Shown piece after piece: positions 49,961-61,812 of a DNA stretch of 64,000 nt. The DNA is taken from contig CP136061.1 of assembly GCA_032622095.1 (NCBI GenBank), forward strand, positions 558,001 to 622,000. Direction: 5' to 3'. The translations under genes were made by a program, and so were the position numbers. Source of the DNA: Siphonodentalium dalli. Taxonomy: Eukaryota; Mollusca; Scaphopoda; Gadilida; Siphonodentaliidae. Under the pieces are notes generated by a model. That model saw only the letters and a list, made by a program, of their open reading frames with translations, searched no databases and was not told the DNA's origin. Numbering within the stretch: the first letter of the stretch is position 1; each line of letters begins with the position of its first letter.

Positions 49961-50003
49961 ATCAATAAATACTGGAATTCAGGCAGCGGTTCCTGTGTTA
50001 ATC
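49961..50003 (+). pseudogene. 3' remnant of a cassette exon
   Basis: Only the last 43 bp (ATCAATAAATACTGGAATTC to GTTAATC) with donor GTAAGT remain. Upstream, the pre-acceptor sequence (TTGCTTACAC) is joined directly to it, with acceptor and most of the exon deleted. It cannot be spliced as a module. Confidence 0.8.
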
Positions 50004-50405
50004 GTAAGTAAACCATACAAATGATTTGAAGTAGTTATTTAAATCTCCATTCTAATTTGTTCCATTAACTAATTGCAGATAGATATGGTGGTAGATATAC
50101 AAATATTTATGCCATTAATTGACTGCTATTGTAATTAGAGATTTAAAGTTCCAAGTGTTGAACTTAGATACATTCATGGGACTCAAATAAAAATCATTGT
50201 TTTATAGGTAACCAATAAGGGGTAAGACAGTAAAAAGTCATAATCACAATAAAATGCTGGCTAACGACTGAAAAGCTTTTTGATATATTCTTGATGAAAT
50301 TATCATAATCTGATAATGTTATTTCTAAATTATAACCTACAATGAAGGTCCGTTCCTTTAATCAATTTCAATAGTGAAAATGACTCTTGCTTCCACATTT
50401 TTCAG
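50004..50405. other. Short intron without MITE
   Basis: Homologous to 17650-18389 but with the empty MITE site near 50310. Acceptor TTCCACATTTTTCAG. Confidence 0.7.
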
Positions 50406-50558
50406 TACAAACCTTTGGTGAGACTTGTTACAAAACCCCAGATGAATCGTGTGGCATTGACTTGACCTGTACAACTCTCTCTGGAGGTGGAGGAGATAAA
50501 TGTAGATGCACAGACAGCAATAAATACTGGAATTCAGGCAGCGGCTCCTGTGTTAACC
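50406..50558 (+). CDS. Cassette exon 11: six-cysteine module
   Basis: 153 bp, phase 1-1, open, TDSNKYW, with a GGCTCC variant of GGTTCC near the end. Followed by one extra donor unit. Confidence 0.85.
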
Positions 50559-50620
50559 GTAAGTAAACCGTACAGACACCAATAAATACTGGAATTCAGG
50601 CAGCGGTTCCTGTGTTAATT
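50559..50620. repeat. Donor-site duplication A8 (1 unit)
   Basis: A single extra 62-bp unit, with donors at 50559 and 50621. It shows what a minimal (or reduced) state of the array looks like. Confidence 0.9.
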
Positions 50621-50697
50621 GTAAGTAAACCGTACAAATGATTTGAACTAGTTATTTAAATCTCCATTCTAATTGATTCCATTAACTAATTAATAAA

Positions 50698-50830
50698 TAG
50701 AGCATGGCTTGGAGTGAAATACGCCGATATAGTGCATAGTGAGGTTGTGTAGTTCACGACGCGAAGCGGAGTGAACTACACAACCGCACTATGCACTATA
50801 TCGGCGTATTTCACGACAAGTCATGCTCTA
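50698..50830. mobile_element. Near-perfect palindrome, 60-bp arms (foldback MITE)
   Basis: Arms 50698-50757 and 50771-50830 match at 56 of 60 positions around a 13-bp loop (GACGCGAAGCGGA). The outer ends are TAGAGCATG / CATGCTCTA. GC content is higher than in the surrounding DNA. Confidence 0.85.
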
Positions 50831-51879
50831 ATTATTATATTGTATCGAACAAATGCAGAAACTAGAATGCACTCAGAGAGATGCCAACGTGCGCAAAAAT
50901 GTAATAAACAATAATTTAAAAAATAATTTCACTGTATTTTACTTAATTTATTTAATTTAATTTAATGTTAGCAAAAAAAGACAATTACCATTTCTCATTT
51001 CATCACAGATAAAAGGCAAATTACTATATTAATCATTTAAGTAATTAAAACCAATTCCATGTTGCCGAAAAGATGAGACTTTAATATCGATTACATTTTT
51101 TTCAGCGGCATATTTTCATTTTCATTTTCCGATAGTCAAAGTTGACCAAAGGAGCAATTATAAGAAATAATTAGTACTATTTTTGTAAATATTGATAGCA
51201 GTCAATATGCAACAATACATATCAATAATTAATCAATAACGATCATTGTATGTAATAATAAACTCTTAAAACGGTGTTTGTGTTAACAAATGAGTTTTGT
51301 TTTGTGTTACGTCATTCGTCGTATTTGACCCGGAACTCTGCTGAAGGTTAGGCTATTCAGCATATTGCGTCGAATTACAAAATCGCGTTTTGAATGTCTC
51401 TCTTTTCCCGCACGATAAAAAGAGGTCTTCGCACGAACCAAAAATGATAAAACTTCCCAATTATAAGTGAAAATACCCAAATGAAGGAGTCTATGTAGGT
51501 CCCGAAGGAGTCTATAGACTCTTTGATGTATATTTCTGATGGAGAAAATGTAGGTCGATCTATTTTTGTCATAACTCTGACGAATTTTGACCTGGGAGAA
51601 AAAATCGAAATCGAGGCCAACTACGAGCATGCCAGTTTTAAATATAGAAACAGGGAATCCTGACAAATGGCGATATCGGAGACAAACAAATAAACGAAAA
51701 CAACACATAAAATAAACATAGCAAAAACGCGGCACAGTAAAAATGTCAGAACGCCACGAGGTTTTACGTCGTTTTTGGTGACGTCATGGAGTGTGACACC
51801 AAGCTACCAAGCTACCAAGCTACGAATCTGTCTGATCGCCATACTGTTGCGCGAGCGCACGTAATTAAAGGCAAACCAG

Positions 51880-52540
51880 TGGGCAAACACCATTTTTTTT
51901 AAAAGAAAAAAAAATAATATGTAAAAAAAAAAAAAAAAATTAAAAATTTCTCTTTGTTCAGGTTTGTTTGTTTGTTTTTGTTTAATTAATTCTTTGTAAT
52001 TTTTTTTTTTTTCAATGTTTGTTTTCCTGTTTTAAAAAAAACTTTGGCTGCCTGTTTGTTGTTTTTTTTAATTTTTTTTTTTTATTATTTTTATTTGTTG
52101 TAAATGTTTATTTATTGTTTGTTTATTTTTCATGTTTGTTTTCCTGTTTTAAAAAAAACTTGTTTTTTTTAAATTCCCCTTTGTTCAGGTTTGTTTGTTT
52201 TTTTAAATTAATTTTTTTATTGTAATTTTTTTCTTTTTTCAATTTTTTTTTTAAACTTTGCCTGCCTGTTTGTTGTTTTTTTTATTGTAAATTTGTTATT
52301 TAAAATTTTTTTTTTTTTTTAAATTCCCCTTTGTTCAGGTTTGTTTGTTTGTTTTTGTTAAACTTTTTCACCTGTTTGTTTGTTTGTTTTTAGTTATGCC
52401 TGTGTTTTTTTTTCATTGTTTTTTTTCCTGTTGAACTTTGTTGTTTTTTTTGTTGTAAATCTTTATCTATTTTGTTTATTTTTCATGTTTGTTTTCCTGT
52501 TTTAAAAAAAACTGTTTTTGTAAAAAACTGTGTCAAGAAT
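51880..52540. repeat. T-rich degenerate tandem repeat
   Basis: Low-complexity DNA built of TTTGTTCAGG, TTTGTTTGTTTG, TTTTCCTGTTTTAAAAAAAA and long T runs, repeating about every 100-180 bp. The 68-codon Phe-rich frame at 52019-52225 is an artefact of this. Confidence 0.7.
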
Positions 52541-53362
52541 TGCCCGACCTGTGCCTGTGGTGACCAGTGACCAAAGTCAAGAACATTTAGACCAATGTCA
52601 ACACATTTCAACCACTTACCCACTCTTAATTGGTGCCCGGACGAACGAAGAATGTTTTAAATTTGGTCATTTATTAGTATAAGTCGCTCTTGTACACGGA
52701 ACTATCAGAATAATTGAGCCGCGAAATTATTGATTATTTTCGAACCGAGCGGTCACGTGACTCTGATCGGAAGCAAAGAATTTACGGCTACAAAAAAAAG
52801 TGTACCCAACTCCGGAAACATGAACGTATGATTGGTGTTATTGGGCCATGAAAATCTGCAGTAGCGTGTTTTTTCAACGCTTAGTATACAGCATAGGGGT
52901 ATTATTTATTTACAAGAGACAGCTAAAACAAGCTGTAATCGGCAAATTGTATTCTCGGTTCATTTTATTAGTTGTTCGGGTACGGCAACCGATCACACGT
53001 TTTAGTGTTACCGGTATAGGAATGGGGTATCGCGAACTTAGGAAACGCAACGGGACTCCAGAGAAAACCTTTGTAATTTTGATTTAGCAGTAGGAAACTA
53101 CTATTTTCAACTTTGACTAAGTTCAGACAATTGATGTTCGCCTTACTGAAGCTTTAATTTGGATCAGCGGCGAAATAACAAGTAGTTTCAGAACAAAGTT
53201 TGATGAAGTGTTCGTTACTATTTTTAGTAGTCAAAACTACATATGCATAGTGCACGATGGGAGAGACTTGAAGGCGTAGTATACAACTACGACTAATAGA
53301 GTCGAGTAGCCAACCAATCGGAAAGCTTGATTTCAATAACAAAGTCACGTGAGATACAATAT

Positions 53363-53575
53363 TAGCAGATAGATGTGTTGGTAGATATACAAATATTTAT
53401 GCCATTAATTGACTACTATTGTAATTAGAGATTTAAAGTTCCAAGTGTGGAACTTAGATACATTCATGGGACTCAAATAAATATCATTGTTTTATAGGTA
53501 ACCAATAAGTGGTAAGACAGTAAAAAGTCATAATCACAATGAAATGCTGGCTAACGACTCAAAAGCTTTTTATGT
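53363..53575. other. Resumed paralogous intron fragment
   Basis: Continues the intron interrupted at 50690 (AGCAGATAGATGTG to AACGACTCAAAAGC) and then runs into tandem-core repeats. Confidence 0.7.
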
Positions 53576-55240
53576 GTACCCATAAACACGGCTGTTGACA
53601 TGTAAATGAGAATGAGTCATTTTGGGATCGTTCGGCCAAAAAACATGGTCGCCAGCAGCCATCTTGGATTTTACTCTTTGCATGACTAAATCCTTTGGCA
53701 CGGGCTGCAGGTCATACCTTTTGTCAGATCATTATGAGATTTGTCATGGCTGTTGACATTGACATGTAGCTAGGAACGAGTCATTATGGGGTCATTCGAC
53801 CAAAAAACATGGTCGCTGGCGGCCATCTTGGATTTCAAAATTAAATCCATTGGCGCGGGCTACAGGTCATAGTGTTCGTCTGATCATCATGAAATTTGTC
53901 ATGGATGTTCATATTGACATGTAGATTGGAACGAGTGATTTTGGGGTCGTTCGGCCAAAAAACATGGCCGCCAGCAGCCATCTTGGATTTTACTCTTTGC
54001 ATGACTAAATCCTTTGGCATGGGCTACAGGTCATAGCTTTTGTAAGATTTTCATGAAATTTGTCATGGATGTTAACAGTGACAAGCAGATGGGAACGAGT
54101 CGTTTTGGGGTCATTCGGCCAAAAAACATGGCCGCCAGCAGCCATCTTGGATTTTACTCTTTGCATGTCTAAATCCTTTGGCATAGGCTACAGGTCAGAT
54201 CATTATGAGATTTGTCATGGCTGTTGACAATGACATGTAGATGGGAACGAGTGATTTTGGGGTCGTTCAGCCAAAAAAACATGGCCTCCAGTAGCCATCT
54301 TGGATTTTAAAATTCAATCCATTAGCATGGGCTACAGGTCGTATCTTTTGTCGGATCATCATTAAATTTGTCATGGATGTTAATATTGACATGTAGATGG
54401 GAACGAGTAGTTTTGGGGTAATTCAGCCAAAAAACATGGCCAGCAGCCATCTTGGATTTTACTCTTTGCATGACTAAATCCTTTGGCATGGGCTACAGGT
54501 CGTAGCTTTGGTCTGATCATCATGAAATTTGTCACGGATGTTAATATTGACATGTAGATGGGAACAAGTCATTTTGGGGTCGTTCGGTCAAAAAAATATG
54601 TCCGCCAGCAGCCATCTTTGATTTTACTCTTTGCATGACTAAATCCTTTAGCACGGGCTACAGGTCGTAGCTATGGTCTGATCATCATGAAATTTATTAT
54701 GGATGTTAATATTGACATGTAGATGGGAATGAGTCATTTTGGGGTCGTTCGGCCAAAAGACATATCTGCCAGCAGCCATCTTGGATTTTACTCTTTGCAT
54801 GACTAAATCTTTGGCACGGGCTACAAGTCGTATCTTTGGTCTGATCATCATGAGATTTGTCATGGATGTTAACAATGACTTGTAGATGGGAAACGAGTCA
54901 TTTTTTGAGGACATTCGGCCAAAAAACATGGCCACCCGCAGCCATCTTGTATTTTACTCTTTACATCACTAAATCCTTTGACACAGGCTACAGGTCGTAT
55001 CTTTTGTCGGATCATCATGAAATTTGTGATGGATGTTAACAATGACATGTAAATGGGAACAAGTCTTTTTTTGGTCATTTGGCAAAAAAACATGGCTGCC
55101 AGCGACCATCTTGGATTTTACTCTTTGCATAACTAGACCTTTCAACTTTCCACATTCATAATCACTCCATTGACTGTAAGACATGAAATTATTCCCTTTC
55201 CAAGTTGAGCTACAGTGTCATTGACACTTTCAATTCAGAA
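53576..55240. repeat. Tandem-core array, about 10 units of 155-167 bp
   Basis: GCCATCTTGGATTTTACTCT recurs with variants at about 53665, 53822, 53975, 54141, 54295, 54450, 54612, 54774, 54941 and 55107. Each unit also has CATGAAATTTGTCATGGATG and GACATGTAGATGGGA. The right end is AAGTTGAGCTACAGTGTCAT. Frames such as 54648-54935 (-) are repeat by-products. This is the longest array of the family in the window. Confidence 0.85.
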
Positions 55241-56100
55241 AACTTTGGCCAAATTGAAAAACAAAATATTGGATCATCGTGAAAACCAAAACTAAAACAT
55301 AAATATAAAGAGACACACAACCAATCAATTTTAACAAAAGTGATCATGGATATGTGCACATATGATAACTACAAAAAAATTAAATAAGTCTAGCCGGCAA
55401 CATTTATCTACATAAATGAGCACTGATTCATCTACATTGTCTAACCACAAAGCAGTAACGTATTATCAGTTGATTAAGAAAGTACACCTTTCTAGCAGCT
55501 AATCACAATAGTTTTGACAAGTAGCAAGTGGGACTTTTGATAAATTGTTATTCATAAACAGGCAAGCAAATACTGATTACCTATTAAGGATTGAAGGGTT
55601 TCATGAAGATCTGATAAGGATTTGAGAGGTCATTGCTGACTATAGCCTTGATCAAAATGTTTGAAGAAATGTAATTTTTTATGGCCATTTTCAAAAAAAA
55701 TGGCTACTGACAGCATGAACACTGTTAGTCATAAAACAATATTGGCAATATATTTATTACATTTATTTTAATTTAATTAGTTTTCAATTGAAAACTAATT
55801 ACTTTATTCACAATGGTACTATATATAAAACCTGAAATTCCCAAACAACCAAGTTCCCTTTTTGGGAGCCACATGATATATGTTAACTTTAATCACAATA
55901 GCATCATGTGATTGTGGTTTTGTTGCACAATATATGTTTTTGGTAAATTGAAGCCCCATGATGATCAGTTTATGATTCACCCACTGACAGAAGGTCACAA
56001 CATTTTCTACAAAAATTTATTGAGGTTACGGTTTCAAAGGGTTTGGAAAGTAAATTTTTGGAAAGTGAAAGTGACTTGCTTCCACATGTACATTTTTCAG
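55241..56100. other. Intron before exon 12
   Basis: Begins with a diverged copy of the acceptor-side segment of U1-U4 (TTTGGCCAAATTGAAAAACA), then unique AT-rich DNA. From about 55800 it is homologous to 6620-6917, the intron before exon 1. Acceptor ACATGTACATTTTTCAG. Confidence 0.65.
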
Positions 56101-56253
56101 TACAAACCTTTGATGAGACTTGTTACAAAACCCCAGATGAATCGTGTGGCATTGACTTGATCTGCACAACTCTCTCTGGAGGTGGAGGAGATAAATGTAG
56201 ATGCACAGACAGCAATAAATACTGGAATTCAGGCAGCGGTTCCTGTGTTGACC
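56101..56253 (+). CDS. Cassette exon 12: six-cysteine module
   Basis: 153 bp, phase 1-1, open, with features between exon 1 and the U-type exons: QTFDETC, LIC for LTC, TDSNKYW, and CVDR for CVNR. The donor GTAAGT is followed by TGACC rather than AAACC, so read-through gives Arg-Lys-Leu and continues, unlike the other copies. No array follows. Confidence 0.85.
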
Positions 56254-58084
56254 GTAAGTTGACCGTATATCATCAGATGTCAACAACAACAACATTTTTT
56301 GAAATGCTGCTTCAGTTATTAGAATCGAGAAATTGCCCAAAAATAATGCTAACGACAGTCAACTATAGTATAAAATTGCCCAAAACCTGTTATTTATCAA
56401 CATTTTGTTCAAAGAAATTTTGCCGGTTTGTCAAATATCTGACACAAAAAAGCCAATTGAATTGAGAGTTATCCTTCTTCATACGCAATTTGGCTCGAGA
56501 CCGACTTCTCGTCGACTCTTTACTGGGCCACTTAAAATTATGAGTGGTTAAAAATAATATATTTCAAACATTGATATCTGATCACTCTGAGCTTTGACTC
56601 GAATATAACATTTTTGTTTTTACCTCCGAAGCCAAGGAAATAATAATTTGCGAGCCATAATTCGGATTATGCATCTTTAATTAACTTGTTAACGCCCTAT
56701 TGTATTCTTTTGATGACGCCAGAATGGCCGCTGCCATCAGTCATGCACGGACGGTGAACTCGGTGACCTGAACTGATCTCAAGCGCACTTGTAGGCCAGG
56801 TTTCTTTTATGTGACGTAATTGATCAGTGACAACTTGTATTTATTTATTTTATTGGAAAAACAGTGTAATACTAGAATAGTCTTACAATAAAATGGCTCC
56901 AAGAATATAGAAGTGCTGTTCCCATCAGGAAACGATCAAAGTTTGATCTGAAGTAAGTTCTCGTAGAACAAATATTTTGTAAAAATGGTTTACATACCTT
57001 GCACTTCCATTTTTTATATCAATTTATTATGGTGCCGTTCACCAGCATGTGTACCTATAAATCACTATTGTGGAGATACCTTAATAGGATCATTTGATGG
57101 TATGTTGATGATAGACCCTGGGACAAATATTGACATGTAGTTTAAGCAAATTACCACAGACAATCTCGGCATTTGAACATTCTAAAACGGAAGTTGGATA
57201 CTAAAAAGTTCAAAAACTACAATACACATGGGTTTAGAAACGAGAAATTTCGGAAGGCATCTGAATAATCGACTAGAATTTGATTACCTCTGTTGACTGG
57301 TCCTCCCTAACTGTTTCACTATGATCAAATTGAGTCACTGTCCTGTGACTTCTACTTAGATTATGCCCTCTATAGGCATTATACCTCATGGGGGTATGCA
57401 CCAGGCGACAGCACTGATCTTGTTTGTGTTGGGCAGAACATGGCTATAATAAAACTTGAATATTTATACACAAATTCAACTTTGTTTTTTATCATGGAGC
57501 AAATGCATCTCTTACGGGAGGCCTATCTATCCGGGGCAAACAGAACTTGAAAGCTGCCAATGCTTGACTGCACACCCCATGACTGGCATGAGCAAACTGT
57601 TCATCAGTAGTATCCAGAATAATTTTCTATTAACATTTGAAGTGATAGACATGATCTTATGTTAAAAACTAACTCTTGTTTTGGAAATTTTGCAGTGAAA
57701 ACATCCAGTGTTCAACATATATTTCTATAAAATTGATACATTCATTCCAATAAACAATTATGCATTGGGAACAAACACCTGTCAATCATGCTTACAAATG
57801 AAGAGAAACATAAATTTTAATAATTTTCAGTCAGTCAATAATACTGGCATTGGGCCGAACTGTCCAGTGTGCACCTGTGCTTTATGGAGGATTGACTGAT
57901 GTTGATTAATATTATCAAGAAATAACCTTAATCACTGATTAAGTGACAACCAATTGTTTTACAGTATTTTGTGAATTGACGGCTTAACTATTATTAAATT
58001 AGTTTTACATTCTTTTGTGATTAAAGTGATTTTGTTAAGACGGCCTATTTAGGCCTGTATATATTTACTAATTACTCTGAACAG
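56254..58084. other. Intron; includes right-end fragment of the 174-bp element family
   Basis: Mostly unique AT-rich DNA. At about 57360-57430 the sequence TATACCTCATGGGGGTATGC followed by GGCGACAG resembles the right end of the element at 3341-4540. Frames such as 57456-57665 and 57708-57899 show no module pattern. Acceptor ATTACTCTGAACAG at the right edge. Confidence 0.5.
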
Positions 58085-58213
58085 GATTAACATTCAATGA
58101 TACATGTGAGGCTGCAACAGACGGCATGTGCGGAACTGAGTTTAGTTGCCAGAATGGAACATGCAGATGTTCCAATGAATCAGATTACTGGAACGGAACT
58201 AATTGTAGCATGC
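58085..58213 (+). CDS. Diverged exon 13: six-cysteine module without Gly insert
   Basis: 129 bp, phase 1-1, acceptor CTGAACAG, donor GTATGT. It encodes C-x7-C-x5-C-x4-C-x-C-x11-C with TFNDTC, SCQNGTCRC and YWNGTNC. Relative to the 153-bp exons it lacks eight residues, six of them the Gly-rich stretch between cysteines 3 and 4. The TFN/QTF start, cysteine order and YW motif show it belongs to the same gene family, and the matching phase makes it a natural downstream exon. Two N-x-T/S glycosylation sequons are visible in the module (NDT, NGT). Confidence 0.8.
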
Positions 58214-58488
58214 GTATGTAAATGGTTTTCATGACACAGTATGTTGTTCCTCCTCTTTGCAGTCCTCTCCTCTCTGAACACTCAAGCCACATGCTAGTGA
58301 CTTTGTCTCTCTATCCTTCTTGTGCACTCACACGTATATGTGTATATTATATATCAACGTTTTTACGTCAAAATATAAATTGTATCCCCAGGAGACCGAA
58401 CATGTTATTCCACTCCCAAGGTGTTCTCCTACTCTCAGCACTACGTCTTACATGTATATTTGCGTAATTCGGTATCATTGCAGACTAT

Positions 58489-58697
58489 TTAGCCCTTTCA
58501 GTGCCAAGTCCGATTTTTGTATCAACCCATATTTCTTTGATCATTTTTCAAATTTGTTATTATAATAATCTCAATTCAAACTTAGAGCATAGAGCTCTTT
58601 CCATCAATGTATCACATTATTATAATCAATAAATTTGAAAAATGATCAAAGAAATATGGGTTGAAGCAAAAATCGGACTTGGCACTGAAAGAGTTAA
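58489..58697. mobile_element. piggyBac-type MITE 3, largely palindromic
   Basis: Left TTAG (decayed TTAA) CCCTTTCAGTGCCA, right TGGCACTGAAAGAGTTAA. Inner arms CCCATATTTCTTTGATCATT and its complement continue the inverted repeat for about 65 bp on each side. Confidence 0.8.
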
Positions 58698-59757
58698 ACA
58701 AAAAAGCTGGTGGTGTTGTAGCTTTAAGAACATGTTAGGTCTATATACCCATGTGTTTCATTGTGGTCTGGGTCATAACAAACTGGTGTTGAAAATATAA
58801 TAAACAGAATAGTTAACAGCATCAATTAAAATGTCAAAATCCAGATGTTTTCATGGAATCAGTCTCCACTCCTTCATAAATGATTAACCCTAGCACTCAA
58901 ACGGAATGATTTCAATGTTTTCTCATAAATCCGGTGGAGACCGATAACTTTGATTGAGCGGTTTATTATAATACAGTGTGGAGATATTCTGCTAGTCAAA
59001 TCTGGATATAGTGTGTCTGACATTTGCAGATACTTTGTTTCTCCAAAAATGTTCTCCATTCTTCACGCGCTCTCACATGTACTGTACAATGTTAAGCGCT
59101 GGACCGAAAAATTTATAGCAGTTTACAATTAGTTTCCAAAAAGGTAATGCATTTAAATAAGGTAATTACATTAGGTTGGAATTAACATTAAATGCAGGAG
59201 TTTCGTCACTGAAACACTGAACATGCTGTACATACAATACAGTGTGCATTGTTCATAAAGGGTAGGAGTTTTGAACGTATTCATCGACTAGCTGGTGTCA
59301 AAATGAATTTCAAATATATACGAGTCCAGACCTTTCGTACCGTTGATATGGAGAATAGACTTCACACACAAATGAAGCACATTCCCAGTAGGCTAGCATC
59401 ACCAAATTCACCCCCTTGGGACCTCATTCTGCTTAGGCCTCATCTTCTGGGAAGTATCTATAGTATCAAATTAACATTGTTTTTTAATTACTTTTTCCCT
59501 TCTGGGAAGTTTCTACATCCCCTAATTAGCAGAAGATAAAATACATAATCGAGGTGACTATATAATTGGTGAACATCACCGACTTCAACTAGGGAGCTTC
59601 AATCTTATCCTAGGTATCCCATAGATGATGAGGTATCAGCAGAATGAGGATACCAGAGGGTGAATTTTAAATTTTAAAACATCGGAGCACGTGCTTGTCA
59701 AAAAGTTGGATATGCTTCATCGGAAACATCGAAGCGCTAGCATCAGTTGGCTACGTA

Positions 59758-60043
59758 CATTGTGAGATTGCTATGTCGCGCGCATGCGACTGGCACAATG
59801 ACCTCCTTTCAAGTTGGTGCAGCTTGCTCTATCAACTGTAACCGGTTGCTTGGAGACGGATTACGATGTCAGATTTTATATTGACCACACCAGCTGAAAT
59901 TATCATTGTGAGATTGGTATGTCGCGCGCATGCGACTGGCACAATGACCTCCTTTCAAGTTGGTGCAGCTTGCTCCATCAACTGTAACCGGTTGCTTGGA
60001 GATGGTTTACGATGTCAGATTTTATATTGACCACACTAGCTGA
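59758..60043. repeat. 146-bp tandem duplication
   Basis: Two copies starting CATTGTGAGATTG, 146 bp apart, each with the palindromic GTCGCGCGCATGCGAC and GTAACCGGTTGC. They differ at only a few positions. Confidence 0.85.
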
Positions 60044-61037
60044 TGATCATGTCAATGAGTGTAAATTGCGAGTAAAATCATTTTGTGGACATGTGCTGTG
60101 GCATCATGGCATTGCTATTGCTTCAACGAACATCAAATTCACAAACTAATTGAACATGTCTATATTTATTTTCCTTGGCCAAAAAAATGTCGACACAAAT
60201 TCATTTCACGTCGGCTTTTGCCTCGGCACTGCCCATTGTCAACGCTAATTCCCAGGGCTGCCGTATATGTACATTGAAGTCTCACGGTGTTACCAACTAC
60301 CAATTACCACTAATAAATAGTCTCACAAACAACCAATTCCTCACGAATAAATCAAATGGAAATTTGAAACCGAATGCGGTGCTTAATGTGTGGTGTTGAG
60401 CGCTATGGTCGAAGGGATATAACTCTAAAAATTTAAAATGCAAGTGAGCCTTGTTATATGATTATATCCCTTTGTTTCAAAGTTATTGTTTTCTCCGTCA
60501 GCAAACTGTCAATTGTTGCAGATGAGTGGTTATTATGTATACTGTGATGTTACTGATAATTGTTCAATACACATTTACTCGACCTCGCATGACCCACAAA
60601 TCGTAAATAAAACGTAGGGATGTATTGTGCAAACTTTATTCATGAAACATTGCATATATTATACATTGTACTTACCAATTGTTATATACCAAAATAATAT
60701 CGCGATAATATCGTGTATCGCGATATTGTCACCATAATATTGCGATATTATTTGGGGCCAATATCGCCCAGCCCTAAATTTGATTGAGCGATCAGTAGTT
60801 TATTACAATACAGTGTGGTGATATTCTTCTATGAACTAGTCAAGTCTGAATATAGTGTGTCTGACGTTTGCAGAATGATGTCCCCAGAGGGTGAATTTAG
60901 TGACGCTATCCCACACAGCAGGCTAGCATCACCACTTTCCGGGGACCTTGTTCTGCAATTTTGCCATAAATTTATTGACAAGAAGGAGCAGATTTTTATA
61001 TATATTTTTTTTATAGATCAGAAATCATATCTGGGCA

Positions 61038-61285
61038 TTAACCCTTCCATGATGGGAGTTTCATGAAATTTGCGAAAACTCTGTGCCACTGCATTCTCTT
61101 ACATACGTGAGTCTCCCATGGGAGCCTCGCATACATTAGTGTATAGATTGGCTTAACAATTTTTAAGCCATTGCATTCTCTTATATATGCAAGGCTCCCT
61201 ATGGGTGACTTGCATATATAAGAGAATGCACTGGCACAGGATATTTAGTGCTGCCCCAGCACAGCTCCTGTCATGAAAGGGTTAA
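61038..61285. mobile_element. piggyBac-type MITE 4 with shared hairpin
   Basis: Starts TTAACCCTTCCATGATGGGA and ends TCCTGTCATGAAAGGGTTAA. The internal hairpin (61168-61233) has the stem TGCATTCTCTTATATATGC, the same as in MITE 2 at 5722. A second diverged half (TGCATTCTCTTACATACG) lies at about 61083. Confidence 0.75.
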
Positions 61286-61812
61286 ATATAACACTCCTGT
61301 ATGGAGCCTCACATGGACCCGAGCAGATGACAGTCACCAGTGCATTGTTCTCTCTGTCTGGGGCTCCATAAAGGTTTAAATATCTGAATGGTGGTTATGT
61401 GATGGTGCTACCGATTGTAGTCTCTTGTTAAAGTATAATGATCTGAAGTTGATGATCATATGAACCGTTCACGCCATTTGGGTTAGTTATCTTCTCATTA
61501 ATAATTTTAGTACAGTTTGGTGTTACACGGTATACTGATTTAAACACGTTGATATTTATAGATTGTTCATTTCCACATTGATAAGCATTTTATAATACAT
61601 TTTTTATTCTCTGGCTTTTATGTGAATGAAAAGGACATTCTGCATCTTTGATCTCTATGCATGCTATTACAATATCATCTATATATAGAAAACATGCAAC
61701 GTTACTTGTTCTGCTCTTGTATCGTCTATGCATCTATATTTGAAGCATATTTTGCTGGAGCATGTTACACGCTCTCTCTATCTTTCTCTCGCTTTCTGTC
61801 AATCGCTTCCAG

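Larger units (their letters stand above)
50691..53362. mobile_element. 2.67-kb insertion in the intron
   Basis: The paralogous introns read ATTAACTAAT directly into AGCAGATAGATG; here these halves are 2.67 kb apart (50681-50690 and about 53364). The insert starts with the foldback at 50698, contains a long T-rich repeat zone and ends near GTGAGATACAATAT. Frames 51307-51735 (-) and 52848-53087 (+) show no recognised domain. It may be one element or several. Confidence 0.55.
58214..61812. other. Intron with MITEs and small duplications
   Basis: Holds MITEs at 58489 and 61038, a 146-bp direct duplication at 59758 and a pair of diverged copies of a segment (GATTGAGCG...AATACAGTGTGG...TATAGTGTGTCTGAC) at about 58952 and 60780. 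Near 60695-60755, ATATCGCGATA-type palindromes cluster. The acceptor side ends in a strong pyrimidine tract (CTCTCTATCTTTCTCTCGC) before CTTCCAG. No further exon is recognised. Confidence 0.55.

Noticed and set aside
51307-51735. 142-codon minus-strand frame in the 2.67-kb insertion
   Set aside because: No recognisable motif, and a second frame overlaps it on the same strand. Not supportable as a gene from the sequence alone.
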